Assembly: GCF_030814315.1 (NCBI RefSeq)
Contig: NZ_JAUSUV010000001.1
Location: 300,813-364,812, forward strand
DNA: 64,000 nucleotides
DNA from: Croceifilum oryzae
GTDB lineage: Bacteria > Bacillota > Bacilli > Thermoactinomycetales > Thermoactinomycetaceae
Direction: 5' to 3'
Positions 28,641-38,281 of this stretch are shown here, piece by piece. The translations under genes and the position numbers were made by a program. Each line of letters starts with the position of its first letter. Positions within the stretch are counted from its first letter, which is position 1. The notes beneath the pieces are model-generated. The model was not told the DNA's origin, did not search any database, and saw only the letters and a list, made by a program, of their open reading frames with translations.

Positions 28641-28844
28641 ATATTTGTATGTACTATTTCGGAACAACATATAGAATCTTACCATCGTTACATCATCTAG
28701 TCAACACTTAATATAAAAAAATTGCTCATTTAGGTTAGATCAGTTATGATAAAGTGGAATAAATTTGAGAATAGAATCTTTTGTTTATGAATTGTATAGC
28801 TTCTTTTCCAATCAGGATACATTTTAAGGAAGGGGCTTTTGACT

Positions 28845-29255
28845 GTGAAAACACACATTGAGATCGAAGTGCGTCCTACTGAAATTGATGTCATGGGCCA
28901 TGTAAATAATGCAAAATATCTGGAGTACATGGAGTGGAGTCGAGAAGACTGGTACAACAAAGTGGGATTGCCTTTTGATGTATTTATAGAGATGAACGTG
29001 GGAACGGTGTCTGTAAATATTAACATCAATTATCGCAAAGAGGCAAAGCTAGGACAACATCTTTCGATATCCACAGAACCGCTTCGGAAGGGAAAGACCA
29101 GCTTTGTACTGAAACATGAAATTTACAACCAAGAAGGGGAACTCGTTGCAGACGCACAGGTTGTTTCTGTTACCATCGACTTAGGTACAAGAAAAAGCGT
29201 ACCACTTCCTGATGCGCTACAAATGCACTTCCCTGAGTGTTGCCAAGCTACATAA
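28845..29255 (+). CDS. Hot-dog thioesterase (4HBT family)
   Basis: 136 residues. VRPTEIDVMGHVNNAKYLEYMEWSRE-type signature with the catalytic Asp and the HVNN motif, then NININYRKEAKLGQ and KTSFVLKHEIY. Likely hydrolyses an acyl-CoA; substrate unknown. GTG 28845 is preferred over TTG 28839 because AAGGAAGGGG sits eight bases upstream. Confidence 0.85.
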   Translation: MKTHIEIEVRPTEIDVMGHVNNAKYLEYMEWSREDWYNKVGLPFDVFIEMNVGTVSVNININYRKEAKLGQHLSISTEPLRKGKTSFVLKHEIYNQEGELVADAQVVSVTIDLGTRKSVPLPDALQMHFPECCQAT

Positions 29256-29259
29256 GATT

Positions 29260-29298
29260 AAAAAACGATGAGGCTCTTAAGAAGCATCATCGTTTTTT
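29260..29298. terminator. Bidirectional terminator
   Basis: AAAAAACGATG paired with CATCGTTTTTT between convergent genes. Confidence 0.9.
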
Positions 29299-29301
29299 GA
29301 T

Positions 29302-29532
29302 TTAATTATTTTTCTTCATATCCCGAAGCTCTTCTAAGATCCCTTCGATTTCCATCATCGTAAGCTGACCTTGTTTCTTTTGAATCAATTGATAGATTTC
29401 AAGGAGGTCTTGGAAATGAGAGAGTCGAAAGTCTTGTGGAGAGATAAGGGCTGCATTTACCAGTTTTAAGCTGGATTTGATTTCATCTACAACCCAAATG
29501 AGGTTTTCTTCAGATGCTATATGTCGATCCAT
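29302..29532 (-). CDS. DUF1128 protein (YfkK/UPF0435)
   Basis: 76 helical residues: ENLIWVVDEIKSSLKLVNAA, ISPQDF, LLEIYQLIQKKQGQLTMMEIEGI and ILEELRDM, as in YfkK. Cytosolic, function unknown, conserved across Bacillales. Confidence 0.8.
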   Translation of the reverse strand: MDRHIASEENLIWVVDEIKSSLKLVNAALISPQDFRLSHFQDLLEIYQLIQKKQGQLTMMEIEGILEELRDMKKNN

Positions 29533-29600
29533 AGGGAGAATACTTCCTTTCTAATTTAACTATTTCCCACCATTGTAACATGAGTAGAGGAGCTTGTCAG

Positions 29601-30002
29601 ATGAACCATGAGCCTTGTTTATATCCTGATCTCTATGTTCGTTTTTTGTATGAATTTCATGAGACGAGAGACTACTTCGAGTGTCATGAATTACTAGAGG
29701 ATTTGTGGATGGAAGAAGCGCGGGAACCGTTTTATCAGGGACTACTTCAAATTGCAGTTGGGCTTTTTCATCATCGAAATGAAAACATAGGTGGCGCTCG
29801 TAAAATGTTTGATTTGGCGTTGCAAAAATTGGCTTACTACCCGAATCATTGGATGGGAATTGATGTCCAGCAAGCTCGGCAAGATGTGTCTGTGTCAAAA
29901 GACAAAATCGAGCAAGACTCATCCGTTCCGTTTGAACCGATTGAGATCGTCATATTGGATGAAGTCTTAAGAGAACTCGTTCATCAGTTAAAATCCAAGT
30001 GA
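29601..30002 (+). CDS. DUF309 protein
   Basis: 133 residues with the DUF309 motif FHETRDYFECHELLEDLW and FYQGLLQIAVGLFHHRNEN, a small helical bundle of unknown function. Start ATG 29601 lies eight bases after GAGGAG; an ATG at 29580 is upstream of that SD. Its 3' end overlaps the convergent YdcF-like gene by 15 bp. Confidence 0.85.
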   Translation: MNHEPCLYPDLYVRFLYEFHETRDYFECHELLEDLWMEEAREPFYQGLLQIAVGLFHHRNENIGGARKMFDLALQKLAYYPNHWMGIDVQQARQDVSVSKDKIEQDSSVPFEPIEIVILDEVLRELVHQLKSK

Positions 30003-30569
30003 TTGCTTGATTAAAGCTAAGCTTTCTCTTGTTTTATGATAGGGCAAAAATAAAACTTCGGAGTGAACAGGGGCGACGAGCGAATCGTTTAATCCGGTTT
30101 GTTTAGCGTATTGCAAAGCTCGGGTCATATGGTAGTCATGAGTGATGATTACAATGTTATCGATCTGGGTACTTGCTAGTAACTTTTTTGTGTTTTCTAG
30201 ATTTTGCCGGGTGTTTGAGGACTGATCTTCTAACAAGATCCGTTCCTTAGGAATCTTTTTTTGTACTAGATAATCTTTCATGGCAAGGGCTTCCGTTACT
30301 CCTTCTTTTTCCAAACCACCCGAAACAATAACATAATCTACTTTTTGATCTTGGTATAGTTTCACTGCTACCTCTAGACGCTCGACTAGGGCAGGGCTTG
30401 GCTTCCCATCCCATAATGCGGCTCCTAGCACAACTCCAGCATCTGCGTGCGATGATGGAGTAGGAGTATCATCGTATTGGGACGCTTTTAGATAGAAATA
30501 GCCTATGATGCAAAAGAGAAGTAGGCCAAAGAAGAGGGAGAGTGTAAGGATCCATTTGATAGTATTCAT
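29988..30569 (-). CDS. YdcF/DUF218 membrane protein
   Basis: 193 residues. One N-terminal membrane anchor (WILTLSLFFGLLLFCIIGYF) then a DUF218 domain: ADAGVVLGAALWDGKPSPAL, VERLEVAVKLYQ, YVIVSGGLEKEGVTEA, LLEDQSSNTRQNLEN and ITHDYHMTRALQYAK. Related proteins act in envelope biogenesis (SanA/ElyC). Start 30569 follows AGGAGG; earlier in-frame Mets lack an SD. Confidence 0.85.
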   Translation of the reverse strand: MNTIKWILTLSLFFGLLLFCIIGYFYLKASQYDDTPTPSSHADAGVVLGAALWDGKPSPALVERLEVAVKLYQDQKVDYVIVSGGLEKEGVTEALAMKDYLVQKKIPKERILLEDQSSNTRQNLENTKKLLASTQIDNIVIITHDYHMTRALQYAKQTGLNDSLVAPVHSEVLFLPYHKTRESLALIKQSLGF

Positions 30570-30597
30570 GATCTTCCTCCTAAGCGATGGCCAAATG

Positions 30598-30909
30598 TTA
30601 GCTGAGTTGACATTGGGATTGAGACGGTGGATTAGGATGAGCGAGAATAAACTTGCCATTGTCGCGGTTTAAATCGATGATGAGCCCATCCATCCAAGCA
30701 CGTTCGGAAGGAATCCAAGCAAAGGGGACATCCTTGATTTTTATCGACTCAAAGTGAGGTAATACTTCTATTAAATCGATAGCGAAGGACGCAGTGCCAC
30801 AACCTGATGTGTGCGCCATCACACGAAATGCTAGTGGTTGGTCTGCATGTTCTTGATATAGAATATAAAGTAATTTTGCCGCGGCTAAGTCGGATATTTG
30901 TATTTTCAT
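30598..30909 (-). CDS. HesB/IscA-like iron-sulfur biosynthesis-family protein
   Basis: 103 residues, single HesB-like domain (ISDLAAAKLLYILYQEHADQ, FRVMAHTSGCGTASFAIDLI). Only one of the Cys positions of classical IscA is kept in place (SGCG), plus a C-terminal Cys, so cluster binding is uncertain; it belongs to the short Bacillales subgroup. Start at 30909 with AGGAGG upstream. Confidence 0.75.
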   Translation of the reverse strand: MKIQISDLAAAKLLYILYQEHADQPLAFRVMAHTSGCGTASFAIDLIEVLPHFESIKIKDVPFAWIPSERAWMDGLIIDLNRDNGKFILAHPNPPSQSQCQLS

Positions 30910-30964
30910 GTTGTAGACCTCCTGTCGAACATTCTTGATGAAATAATAGCAGAAAGTCAACTAC

Positions 30965-31110
30965 TCACCATTGAAATGTGAGCTTGCAGGTATCCGGTCA
31001 TGCGAACGTCTTACGACTCTGACCTTAATTTGATCCTACATCAGGGCATGTTGACACTACCCGCACTCAATCAGGCATGCTGACTAAGTTCCTGCACAAG
31101 GTACTCGATT
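30965..31110 (-). ncRNA. Probable omega (reRNA) RNA at the tnpB right end
   Basis: The 3' end of tnpB and the ~100 bp after it read, on the minus strand, as GC-richer structured DNA: TGAGTGCGGGTAG just after the stop, two ATGCC(C)TGAT repeats, and a hairpin GGTCAGAGTC-GTAA-GAC..TGACC, ending AGCTCACATTTCAATGG. This position and the GAGTGCGGGTAG segment fit the guide-RNA scaffold that accompanies TnpB. Boundaries are estimates. Confidence 0.5.
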
Positions 31111-32192
31111 CCCTTACGGTGCAGATTCATTGCTCCAATGCGATCATCATTAGAGGTATATTGACAGGTTTGACATTCAAATATGTGCTTTTTCTTATTA
31201 CGATTTGCCTTCTCCGTATGTCCGCACTTAGGACACGTTTGAGAAGTATAGGCTGGGTCAACTGCTATTATAGTAGACTGATTCATTTTCGCCTTATACT
31301 CGATCATCTGGCGAAGTTGATAGAATGCCCAACTCACCGTATACCAGCGATCTTGTTTCCGTACTTTCTCTGTAGTTGCACGAACCCCTTCTAGGTTCTC
31401 TAAGACGATTAAGCTGTTTTCACCAGCTTGCCCTACGAGTGCCTTTGATAGCGCATGGTTCACATGCGTCATCCAACGGTTTTCTCGATCACCGATCTTT
31501 TTTAATCGTCTACGAGCAGATTTGGTACCCCTTTGTTGGAGAGATTTACGAACCCGTTTGTATTGACCACGCTTATCCTTGATGGAACGACCTTTGAAGA
31601 ATTGGGTCTTGTCTTTTGAATCGAAAGTAGTCGCTAAAAAATTTAAGCCGAAGTCGACTCCTACTACATTACGAATGCTCTGTAGGTCAGAGTCGGAAAC
31701 CTCTTTGGTCATGGGGATATGTAGAAAAAATTTTCCTTTTTTGTAAACTAGCTTAGCTGTGCCAAACGACCAACTACCATCAAAAAAATGCTCCATTCCC
31801 TTTGTTTCAAACGGAACTTTTAAACGACCTTCCAAGGTGTTGATGGAGAATCGTCCATTTACTAATGAGTAATCTCGATTCCATACGAGATCATAGACAG
31901 GGCGTTTATATCTGACAAGAGACCAATCATGTCTATTCTCTTTTGCTGACTTGTAACTAGCAATAACGGTTTTCATAACCGATTGAGCCATTTGAGAGCG
32001 TAATCCATAGGTGGATCGGAGTTCTTCATAAGTCAGATTATGTAATTTGGCTTGAGTGAGATTGTGAGTTTCATGCACAATGTCTGATACGTAATTACAA
32101 CCGTTTTGGTATGCCTGAAATGTTTGTATAAACAATGGTTGTTGATCTTCTAGCACGAGAATTTTCAGTTTGGCTGTAATCGTTATTTTCAT
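31071..32192 (-). CDS. tnpB: TnpB, RNA-guided nuclease of IS200/IS605-family element
   Basis: 373 residues, apparently intact. RuvC residues D180 (VVGVDFGLN), E265 (IVLENLEG) and D350 (NDDRIGAMN), zinc ribbon CPKCGHTEKANRNKKK then CQTC (Cys 320, 323, 340, 343), and an N-terminal helical/WED region. TnpB is an RNA-guided DNA endonuclease that promotes retention of the element. No tnpA lies nearby, so the element is IS1341-type and cannot transpose alone. I start at ATG 32192, six bases after GAGGTG; GTG 32201 overlaps the SD. Confidence 0.92.
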   Translation of the reverse strand: MKITITAKLKILVLEDQQPLFIQTFQAYQNGCNYVSDIVHETHNLTQAKLHNLTYEELRSTYGLRSQMAQSVMKTVIASYKSAKENRHDWSLVRYKRPVYDLVWNRDYSLVNGRFSINTLEGRLKVPFETKGMEHFFDGSWSFGTAKLVYKKGKFFLHIPMTKEVSDSDLQSIRNVVGVDFGLNFLATTFDSKDKTQFFKGRSIKDKRGQYKRVRKSLQQRGTKSARRRLKKIGDRENRWMTHVNHALSKALVGQAGENSLIVLENLEGVRATTEKVRKQDRWYTVSWAFYQLRQMIEYKAKMNQSTIIAVDPAYTSQTCPKCGHTEKANRNKKKHIFECQTCQYTSNDDRIGAMNLHRKGIEYLVQELSQHA

Positions 32193-32207
32193 TTTGTTCA
32201 CCTCATT

Positions 32208-32240
32208 TCACTAAATATATTGTATATAAATATTTAGTGA
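32208..32240. other. 33-bp palindrome at the tnpB left side
   Basis: TCACTAAATAT paired with ATATTTAGTGA, 16 bp upstream of tnpB. It may be the left-end hairpin recognised by an IS605-family transposase, or the tnpB operator. Confidence 0.5.
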
Positions 32241-32421
32241 GATGATAGAAGGTTTTCATTTGTTTGCAAGGACGTAGTAAAGAGTGTGGTTCTAAACATC
32301 CCCAACGAGAGGAATGTGGGCACGTTTCATGAAAGTAAGTGGAAATCCTATGATTTCTACGATGATGGGAATATGGTAAGATTAGTTTTGTAATGTAACC
32401 CTGTTAAGGAGGAGAATACAT

Positions 32422-32937
32422 ATGGCACAAGAACGTCATGGAGCAATTACATTTAAAGGGGGTCCTGTGACCCTAGTAGGACCTGAGGTGAAAGTGGGCG
32501 AGCAAGCACCTGATTTCACCGTGCTTGCGAATGATTTATCTCCAGTAACTCTCGCTAGTTCAGCTGGACAAGTTCGTCTGATCAGCGTGGTTCCTTCTGT
32601 AGACACAGGAGTATGCGATGCACAAACTCGTCGTTTCAATGAAGCAGCGGCTAAATTGGATAACGCTGTTGTATTAACCGTGAGCATGGATCTTCCATTT
32701 GCTCAGAAGCGCTGGTGTGCGGCGGCTGGTATTGATCAAGTGCAAACAGTGTCTGATCATCGTGATGCTTCCTTTGGTACTGCCTATGGCATGCTAATCA
32801 AGGAACTTCGCCTATTAGCACGTGGGGTATTTGTTGTTGATCGTAATGATAAAGTGACTTATGTGGAGTATGTTTCCGAAGCTACGGATCATCCAAACTA
32901 CGAAGCAGCTATCGAAGCGGCTAAAAAAGCTCTATAA
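32422..32937 (+). CDS. tpx: Thiol peroxidase
   Basis: 171 residues, atypical 2-Cys peroxiredoxin. Peroxidatic Cys in [14 protein letters not shown], resolving Cys in KRWCAAAGI, and [20 protein letters not shown]. Reduces peroxides with thioredoxin. SD AAGGAGG upstream of ATG 32422. Confidence 0.95.
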   Translation: MAQERHGAITFKGGPVTLVGPEVKVGEQAPDFTVLANDLSPVTLASSAGQVRLISVVPSVDTGVCDAQTRRFNEAAAKLDNAVVLTVSMDLPFAQKRWCAAAGIDQVQTVSDHRDASFGTAYGMLIKELRLLARGVFVVDRNDKVTYVEYVSEATDHPNYEAAIEAAKKAL

Positions 32938-32954
32938 GTGTAGGAAATATTTAT

Positions 32955-33000
32955 AGAGAGAAGGCTCAGTGTCTATTAGTAGATGCTGGGCTTTTTTATT
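32955..33000 (+). terminator. Terminator of tpx
   Basis: AGGCTCAGTGTCTA paired with TAGATGCTGGGCT, then TTTTTATTT. Confidence 0.75.
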
Positions 33001-33084
33001 TGATGACAAAATAATAGGAATAATATCTTTCTTTATGTCTACTTACCTGATATATTGTCTGTATATGGAAAAAGAGGTGAGTTC

Positions 33085-33603
33085 ATGGAAGAGCAATTAA
33101 AAGAACTTACGATGATGGTGAGAGCCATCTACGATCAACAATTAATCATGAATGCCAAGATAGATGGATTAGATAAGCGAGTTGGGAATATAGAAGATCG
33201 CTTGGACCGGATTGAAAACAGGATGGACGGTCTGGAGCAACGAATGGACAAGCTTGAAAGCAGGATGGACGGTCTAGAGCAACGAATGGACAAGCTGGAA
33301 AACAAGATGGATGGCTTAGAACAACGAATGGACGGTCTTGAAAACAGGATGGATAATCTTGAAGGTAAAGTGGACAGCCTAGAACAGCGAATGGATCATT
33401 TTGATCAGACAGTAGACAGTTTAAAACAAGGCACGAACAACGTTGAAGTGAAGCTAGATCGAGTGGCAGGCTTATTTGACCAAAAAGTGACCCGTATCGA
33501 GCAGGAAGGAACTGATACGCAGGAACGACTCAAGTACATTCGAACCATTCTCATTCGCCATGATGAAGAGATTCTGGCACTTGGTTTAAAACGGACTGTA
33601 TGA
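33085..33603 (+). CDS. Heptad-repeat coiled-coil protein
   Basis: 172 residues, almost entirely a coiled coil made of near-identical 7-residue units (MDGLEQR, MDKLENK, MDNLEGK) spanning about residues 35-115, followed by LDRVAGLFDQKV and a basic end. No catalytic motif. Such proteins are often scaffolds or phage/stress-type proteins; function unknown. ATG 33085 with AGAGGTGA; a 10-codon extension upstream lacks an SD. The DNA repeats may expand or contract. Confidence 0.75.
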   Translation: MEEQLKELTMMVRAIYDQQLIMNAKIDGLDKRVGNIEDRLDRIENRMDGLEQRMDKLESRMDGLEQRMDKLENKMDGLEQRMDGLENRMDNLEGKVDSLEQRMDHFDQTVDSLKQGTNNVEVKLDRVAGLFDQKVTRIEQEGTDTQERLKYIRTILIRHDEEILALGLKRTV

Positions 33604-33652
33604 GTATATTACCCTTTAAATTATGCTAAGTAGACTCACTCCTATCTGTTTA

Positions 33653-34006
33653 TTAGGATTGAGTAGGAGTTCCTTGATGAAAGACCATCTTCCATTTTCT
33701 ATTAAACTGCTTCCAAATAGAGCTACGCAACGTGGTTAGCTCTCTGATTTCATCGTGAATACGATACGTTACCATAACCACATCATCTGCCAATGGATGG
33801 AGTTGAAACTGAGTAAGCGTTAACTTCCGGGTATCACGAGAGCCAATCATGTCATAATCCTTTCTTACCCACACATTTCCCGAACTACCAAATTCAAAAT
33901 AGGTATCAGATAGATACTTCTCATAAAGTTCTTTCGTTGGTTTGAGTAATGTTGTTTCTAGTTCGAATAGGTAATTTTCTAAGATTGCTAGGTCTGTATT
34001 ATTCAA
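33653..34006 (-). CDS. SnoaL/DUF4440-like (NTF2 fold) protein
   Basis: 117 residues with helix LENYLFELETTLLKPTKELY, YLSDTYFEFGSSGNVW and a strand-rich end finishing WKMVFHQGTPTQ, as in DUF4440 NTF2-like proteins. Function unknown; usually small-molecule-binding. Single gene. Confidence 0.72.
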   Translation of the reverse strand: MNNTDLAILENYLFELETTLLKPTKELYEKYLSDTYFEFGSSGNVWVRKDYDMIGSRDTRKLTLTQFQLHPLADDVVMVTYRIHDEIRELTTLRSSIWKQFNRKWKMVFHQGTPTQS

Positions 34007-34206
34007 TTTATGATAACTCCTTTTGGTAAGATTGGATCCGTAAGGCTAAGATATAGTGTACAACTCTAGAGAAGGGTTGATCTACCCATTTTTCTTTCCG
34101 TAGGATTCTCTCAAAAGAACAAAATCGGCTGATTTTATGTGATGTAAGCATCTAATCCTGCGAACAGTTGTTTTCGATTTTGAAATATTATCCGATAATT
34201 GGAAAT

Positions 34207-34225
34207 GGGATACATGCCCCGGGAC
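34207..34225 (-). repeat. Dispersed repeat, end fragment (copy G)
   Basis: GATACATGCCCCGGGA, the same end sequence as copy D. It lies in the 345-bp gap 34007-34351, which otherwise holds only the acnA terminator. Confidence 0.4.
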
Positions 34226-34286
34226 CAACTCTAATCAATAGCCCTAATCTCTAAACTTTTCTCCAAATGATCCACATTATACAAAG

Positions 34287-34320
34287 AACAGCCTCCTTCA
34301 CATCGAAAGAGGCTGTTTGC
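34287..34320 (-). terminator. Terminator of acnA
   Basis: AACAGCCTC paired with GAGGCTGTT, followed by CTTTGT on the minus strand, about 30 bp past the acnA stop. Confidence 0.75.
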
Positions 34321-34351
34321 ATGAAATCATACAATATGGTTAAACGAAAGC

Positions 34352-37066
34352 TTACACGTTCACTTCTGTACTAAGGATTTGACGAAGTACTGTTTGTAAG
34401 ATACCACCATTACGGTAGTACTCCACATCTACTACGCTATCCAAACGTGCTTTTGCATCAAATTCTACAACAGAACCATCTGCTTTGGTTACACGAACTT
34501 GCAAGATTTGACCTGGTTCAACTTGATCGTTTAGACCCGGAATATCAATGATTTCTTCACCTGTTAGATCGAGAGATTTCCAAGAGACACCGTTAGTGAA
34601 CTCAAGAGGAAGTACACCCATACCTACTAAGTTACTACGATGGATCCGCTCGAAACTCTCAGCGACTACGGCTTTGACCCCAAGTAGGTTGGTACCTTTT
34701 GCCGCCCAGTCACGGGAGCTACCTGTACCATACTCTTTACCAGCGAAGATCACGAGTGGAATACCTGCTTCTTGATACTTCATCGAAGCATCATAGATCG
34801 AAGTTACCTGTCCGGTAGGAATATGCTTCGTGATGCCGCCTTCTGAGCCAGGAACCATTAGGTTACGCAGACGAATGTTAGCGAATGTTCCGCGGGTCAT
34901 CACTTGGTCATTACCACGACGAGCACCATACGAGTTAAAGTCTTTTATATCCACATGCTTAGCTTGCAACAGCTGTCCAGCTGGACTAGATGGTTTAATG
35001 TTACCCGCTGGTGAGATGTGGTCGGTTGTGACGGAATCTCCAAGTAGTGCAAGTACACGAGCGCCTTGGATGTTTTGGATTGGGTCTACATCCGCGGATA
35101 GGTTTTGGAAGAATGGAGGCTCTTGGATATAAGTAGAGTCTGCATCCCAATCATAAAGAGTGCCTTCTGGAGCAGGGATTTGGTTCCAACGCTCATTGGC
35201 ATCAAATACTTTGCCGTATTGTTCGATGAACTGCTCACGAGAGATTGCTTCGGACAATACTTGGCTTACTTCTGCAGAAGATGGCCAGATATCTTTAAGG
35301 AAGACAGGTTTTCCGTCTTTTCCTGTACCGATTGCTTCTTTTGCGAAATCGATGTCTACTGTACCTGCCAATGCATACGCAACTACAAGCGGCGGGGAAG
35401 CCAAGTAGTTTGCTTTTACAGATGGATGTACACGACCTTCGAAGTTACGGTTTCCAGAGAGCACGGAAGCGACTGTCAAATCATTGGACTCAATCGCATG
35501 ACCGATATGATCTTCTAATGGGCCGGAGTTACCAATACAAGTTGCACATCCATAGCCGGCAATGTGGAAGCCAAGTGTCTCGAGTGATTCGAGTAAGTTG
35601 GACTTCACTAAGTAGTCGGTTACGACTTTTGAACCAGGTGTGAGTGAGCTTTTGACAAATGGTTTTACTTGAAGCCCAAGCTCAACCGCTTTTTTCGCTA
35701 CTAAACCTGCACCAAGCATAACGCTAGGGTTAGAGGTGTTGGTACAACTTGTGATCGCTGCGATTACCACGGAGCCTGTTGTTAGTTCAAATGATTCACC
35801 ATTTGGAGCTGTTACACTAGCCTTTTTCGCGATTTGCTCGTCGGTTAGACCAAATCCACGATCTTCTACTGGCTTTTTAAGGGTTTCGTTCCACTCTTGT
35901 TGCATGTTCGATAGCTCTACACGGTCCTGTGGACGCTTTGGACCTGATAAACTTGGCACAACTGTGCTAAGGTCTAGTTCAACCACGTCTGTGAAGATTG
36001 GATCTGGTGTTTCATCCGTGCGGAACATGCCTTGAGCGGTGTAGTATTCTTTTACGAGTTGTACAAGCTCTTCATCACGTCCGGTGTTGCGTAGGTAGTT
36101 AAGTGTTTCTTCGTCGATTGGGAAGAAGCCCATCGTTGCGCCGTATTCAGGAGCCATGTTAGCTACTGTAGCACGGTCAGCCAAGCTGATGCTGGAGAGA
36201 CCTGAACCATAGAACTCAACGAATTTGCCAACTACACCTTTTTTACGAAGCATTTCGGTTACGGTTAAAGCTAAGTCGGTTGCGGTTGCACCGTCGGCTA
36301 GCTTTCCAGTTAATTTGAAACCGATCACGTCTGGCATGAGGAAGTAGAGAGGTTGCCCAAGCATACCTGCTTCCGCTTCGATTCCTCCAACACCCCAACC
36401 CAATACACCAAGACCGTTAATCATCGTGGTATGAGAATCGGTACCTACTAGAGAATCTGGGAAGGCAACGGTTTCGCCATTTTCTTCACGAGTTGCTACT
36501 ACTGTTGCTAAATACTCCAGGTTCACTTGGTGAACGATTCCGGTAGCAGGTGGTACAGCACGGAAGTTAGTAAAAGAGTCTTTTGCCCAACGAAGGAGAC
36601 GATAACGTTCTTCGTTTCGTTCAAATTCGAGTTGCATGTTGTATTCGAGCGAGTCAGGCGTACCTGCTTTGTCTACCATAACGGAGTGGTCGATAACGAG
36701 ATCAACTGGGATAAGTGGGTTAATACGTTCTGGGTTTCCACCTACACGTTCCATAGCGGAACGAAGGGCAGCAAGATCGACTACAGCCGGAACCCCTGTG
36801 AAGTCTTGTAATACGATTCGTGCTGGTTTAAAAGCGATTTCTTTGTCTGAAGAAGCAGTATCCCAATTTGCCAGTTGTTCTACGTGTTCTTTGGTTACAG
36901 CTTTCCCATCATGTTGACGTACAGCGGCTTCTAAAAGAACCTTGATGGAATAAGGAAGTTTGGAGATGTTTCCGATTCCTTGCTCTTCTAAAGTACCTAG
37001 TCGAAAGTAAGTAAAATCTTTTCCATTTACGGTTAGTTTTGAGCGAGATTGAAAGAGATCTGACAT
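34352..37066 (-). CDS. acnA: Aconitate hydratase
   Basis: 904 residues, TCA-cycle enzyme isomerising citrate to isocitrate. The [4Fe-4S] ligands lie in [12 protein letters not shown] (about Cys440) and [13 protein letters not shown] (about 506 and 509); ends with the swivelling domain [14 protein letters not shown] and [15 protein letters not shown]. Length and order match Bacillus CitB, which also moonlights as an iron-responsive RNA-binding protein. Divergent from the IclR-type gene, with palindromes in between. Confidence 0.96.
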   Translation of the reverse strand: MSDLFQSRSKLTVNGKDFTYFRLGTLEEQGIGNISKLPYSIKVLLEAAVRQHDGKAVTKEHVEQLANWDTASSDKEIAFKPARIVLQDFTGVPAVVDLAALRSAMERVGGNPERINPLIPVDLVIDHSVMVDKAGTPDSLEYNMQLEFERNEERYRLLRWAKDSFTNFRAVPPATGIVHQVNLEYLATVVATREENGETVAFPDSLVGTDSHTTMINGLGVLGWGVGGIEAEAGMLGQPLYFLMPDVIGFKLTGKLADGATATDLALTVTEMLRKKGVVGKFVEFYGSGLSSISLADRATVANMAPEYGATMGFFPIDEETLNYLRNTGRDEELVQLVKEYYTAQGMFRTDETPDPIFTDVVELDLSTVVPSLSGPKRPQDRVELSNMQQEWNETLKKPVEDRGFGLTDEQIAKKASVTAPNGESFELTTGSVVIAAITSCTNTSNPSVMLGAGLVAKKAVELGLQVKPFVKSSLTPGSKVVTDYLVKSNLLESLETLGFHIAGYGCATCIGNSGPLEDHIGHAIESNDLTVASVLSGNRNFEGRVHPSVKANYLASPPLVVAYALAGTVDIDFAKEAIGTGKDGKPVFLKDIWPSSAEVSQVLSEAISREQFIEQYGKVFDANERWNQIPAPEGTLYDWDADSTYIQEPPFFQNLSADVDPIQNIQGARVLALLGDSVTTDHISPAGNIKPSSPAGQLLQAKHVDIKDFNSYGARRGNDQVMTRGTFANIRLRNLMVPGSEGGITKHIPTGQVTSIYDASMKYQEAGIPLVIFAGKEYGTGSSRDWAAKGTNLLGVKAVVAESFERIHRSNLVGMGVLPLEFTNGVSWKSLDLTGEEIIDIPGLNDQVEPGQILQVRVTKADGSVVEFDAKARLDSVVDVEYYRNGGILQTVLRQILSTEVNV

Positions 37067-37118
37067 TGAAAAGCCTCCTTTATAAAATGCAATGAAATCA
37101 TTAAAGTTTTGTTATTTT

Positions 37119-37135
37119 GTTTCACCAGATGAAAC
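37119..37135. promoter_or_regulatory. Palindrome in acnA/iclR intergenic region
   Basis: GTTTCACCAGATGAAAC: 6-bp arms with a 5-bp centre, near the acnA start. Candidate operator for the divergent IclR-family regulator. Confidence 0.45.
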
Positions 37136-37257
37136 GTCGTTTCTTTTTCAGTACTCATTATACAACTAACGAAACGAAATTGTATAGTGTTTTATCTAGA
37201 GAGAATAAGAATATTTTTAGTCCTTTCCTAATCTCTGAAGAAAGCAGTATAATAAAA

Positions 37258-37272
37258 TGAAACATTGTTTCA
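37258..37272. promoter_or_regulatory. Second TGAAACA palindrome
   Basis: TGAAACATTGTTTCA, a perfect 15-bp palindrome with the same half-site as 37119-37135, near the regulator gene. Candidate autoregulatory operator. Confidence 0.5.
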
Positions 37273-37343
37273 AATTTAGAAGCTACATCTTATTATAGTC
37301 AATGTAGAGGATCCATGGAACTAAAGAGAAGGAAGGGACAGGG

Positions 37344-38084
37344 ATGGAAGAGAAAAAGACCACAACCAGAGCGGCAGAGAGAGCGTTAGATATCCTCCTT
37401 TGTTTTGTGGAGAAACCAGAATTAGCGATGAGAGAGATTGTGGAGAAAACAGAATTAAGCAAGAGTACGGTCTTTCGTCTACTCGCTACCTTGGAAGCAA
37501 AAGGCTTTGTCAAACGTGATCCTGACACAGAAAAGTATAGCTTAGGCTTTCGGATCTGGGAGTTAGCGAATCATATTAATCGTTCTGATGATCCTGCCAT
37601 TTTGTTCCTTCCTGAGATGGAACGTCTCCGAGATGATATTGATGAAACGGTTAGTTTATATGTGAGAGATGGCCTAGAGCGTGTACGGATTCAAGCGGTG
37701 GAGAGTCAGCAAGCGATTCGCCGAGTGGCTCCAATTGGTGCGCGATTGCCTCTATCGGTAGGTGCATCCAGTAAAGTGATCGTAGCCTATACAGAAGGTG
37801 ATTTATTGGGAAGAGTTCTCTCTGATCCCATGTGGCCTTCCGGGATTGACCGAGACTTATACATAAAGCAATTACAAGAAATTCGCACACAAGAATATGC
37901 GATTAGTATGGAAGAACGAGAAGCTGGTACAGCGGCTGTTTCCGTGGCGATTCACAGTCGAGCCGGTAACCTGATCGCGGCCCTTGTCTTATCAGGACCG
38001 ATCTCGCGTATGAATGAAGAACAGATGATTCAATATGTACCTCGTCTGGTGAAAGCGGCGAAGGAGATGGGAAAGCTAGTTTAG
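37344..38084 (+). CDS. IclR-family transcriptional regulator
   Basis: 246 residues. N-terminal winged helix (RALDILLCFVEKPELAMREI, TELSKSTVFRLLATLEAKGF) and an effector domain (ALSL-type SVGASSKVI, AGTAAVSVAIHSR). It binds palindromic operators as a dimer or tetramer. Gene order suggests it controls acnA and/or itself; the ligand is unknown. SD AAGGAAGGG before ATG 37344. Confidence 0.88.
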   Translation: MEEKKTTTRAAERALDILLCFVEKPELAMREIVEKTELSKSTVFRLLATLEAKGFVKRDPDTEKYSLGFRIWELANHINRSDDPAILFLPEMERLRDDIDETVSLYVRDGLERVRIQAVESQQAIRRVAPIGARLPLSVGASSKVIVAYTEGDLLGRVLSDPMWPSGIDRDLYIKQLQEIRTQEYAISMEEREAGTAAVSVAIHSRAGNLIAALVLSGPISRMNEEQMIQYVPRLVKAAKEMGKLV

Positions 38085-38093
38085 GATGAATAA

Positions 38094-38163
38094 CATGGAT
38101 ACATAACAAAACACCTTCGAACACGCGTCTTGTTGATTCGAGGGTGTTTGTTATGTATCCATG
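38094..38163. other. 70-nt near-perfect long hairpin
   Basis: CATGGATACATAACAAA.. pairs with ..TTTGTTATGTATCCATG; an inner part ACACCTTCGAA pairs with TTCGAGGGTGT. It lies 10 bp after the iclR-type gene. Loop is about 14 nt and no T-run follows, so it is more than a simple terminator. Confidence 0.6.
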
Positions 38164-38281
38164 AAACATGTTTACATTATGCATTCTGGGGAACATTTCA
38201 TTTACTCAAGTACAGTAACATTTTTCTTTAAAAATAGGCTTCTTTTATGTTAATGAAAACGAATGATTAAAGGGTGATATT

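Noticed and set aside
33220..33420. Direct repeats considered as a CRISPR or minisatellite
   Set aside because: They are in-frame heptad codons of a coiled-coil protein, with no spacers.
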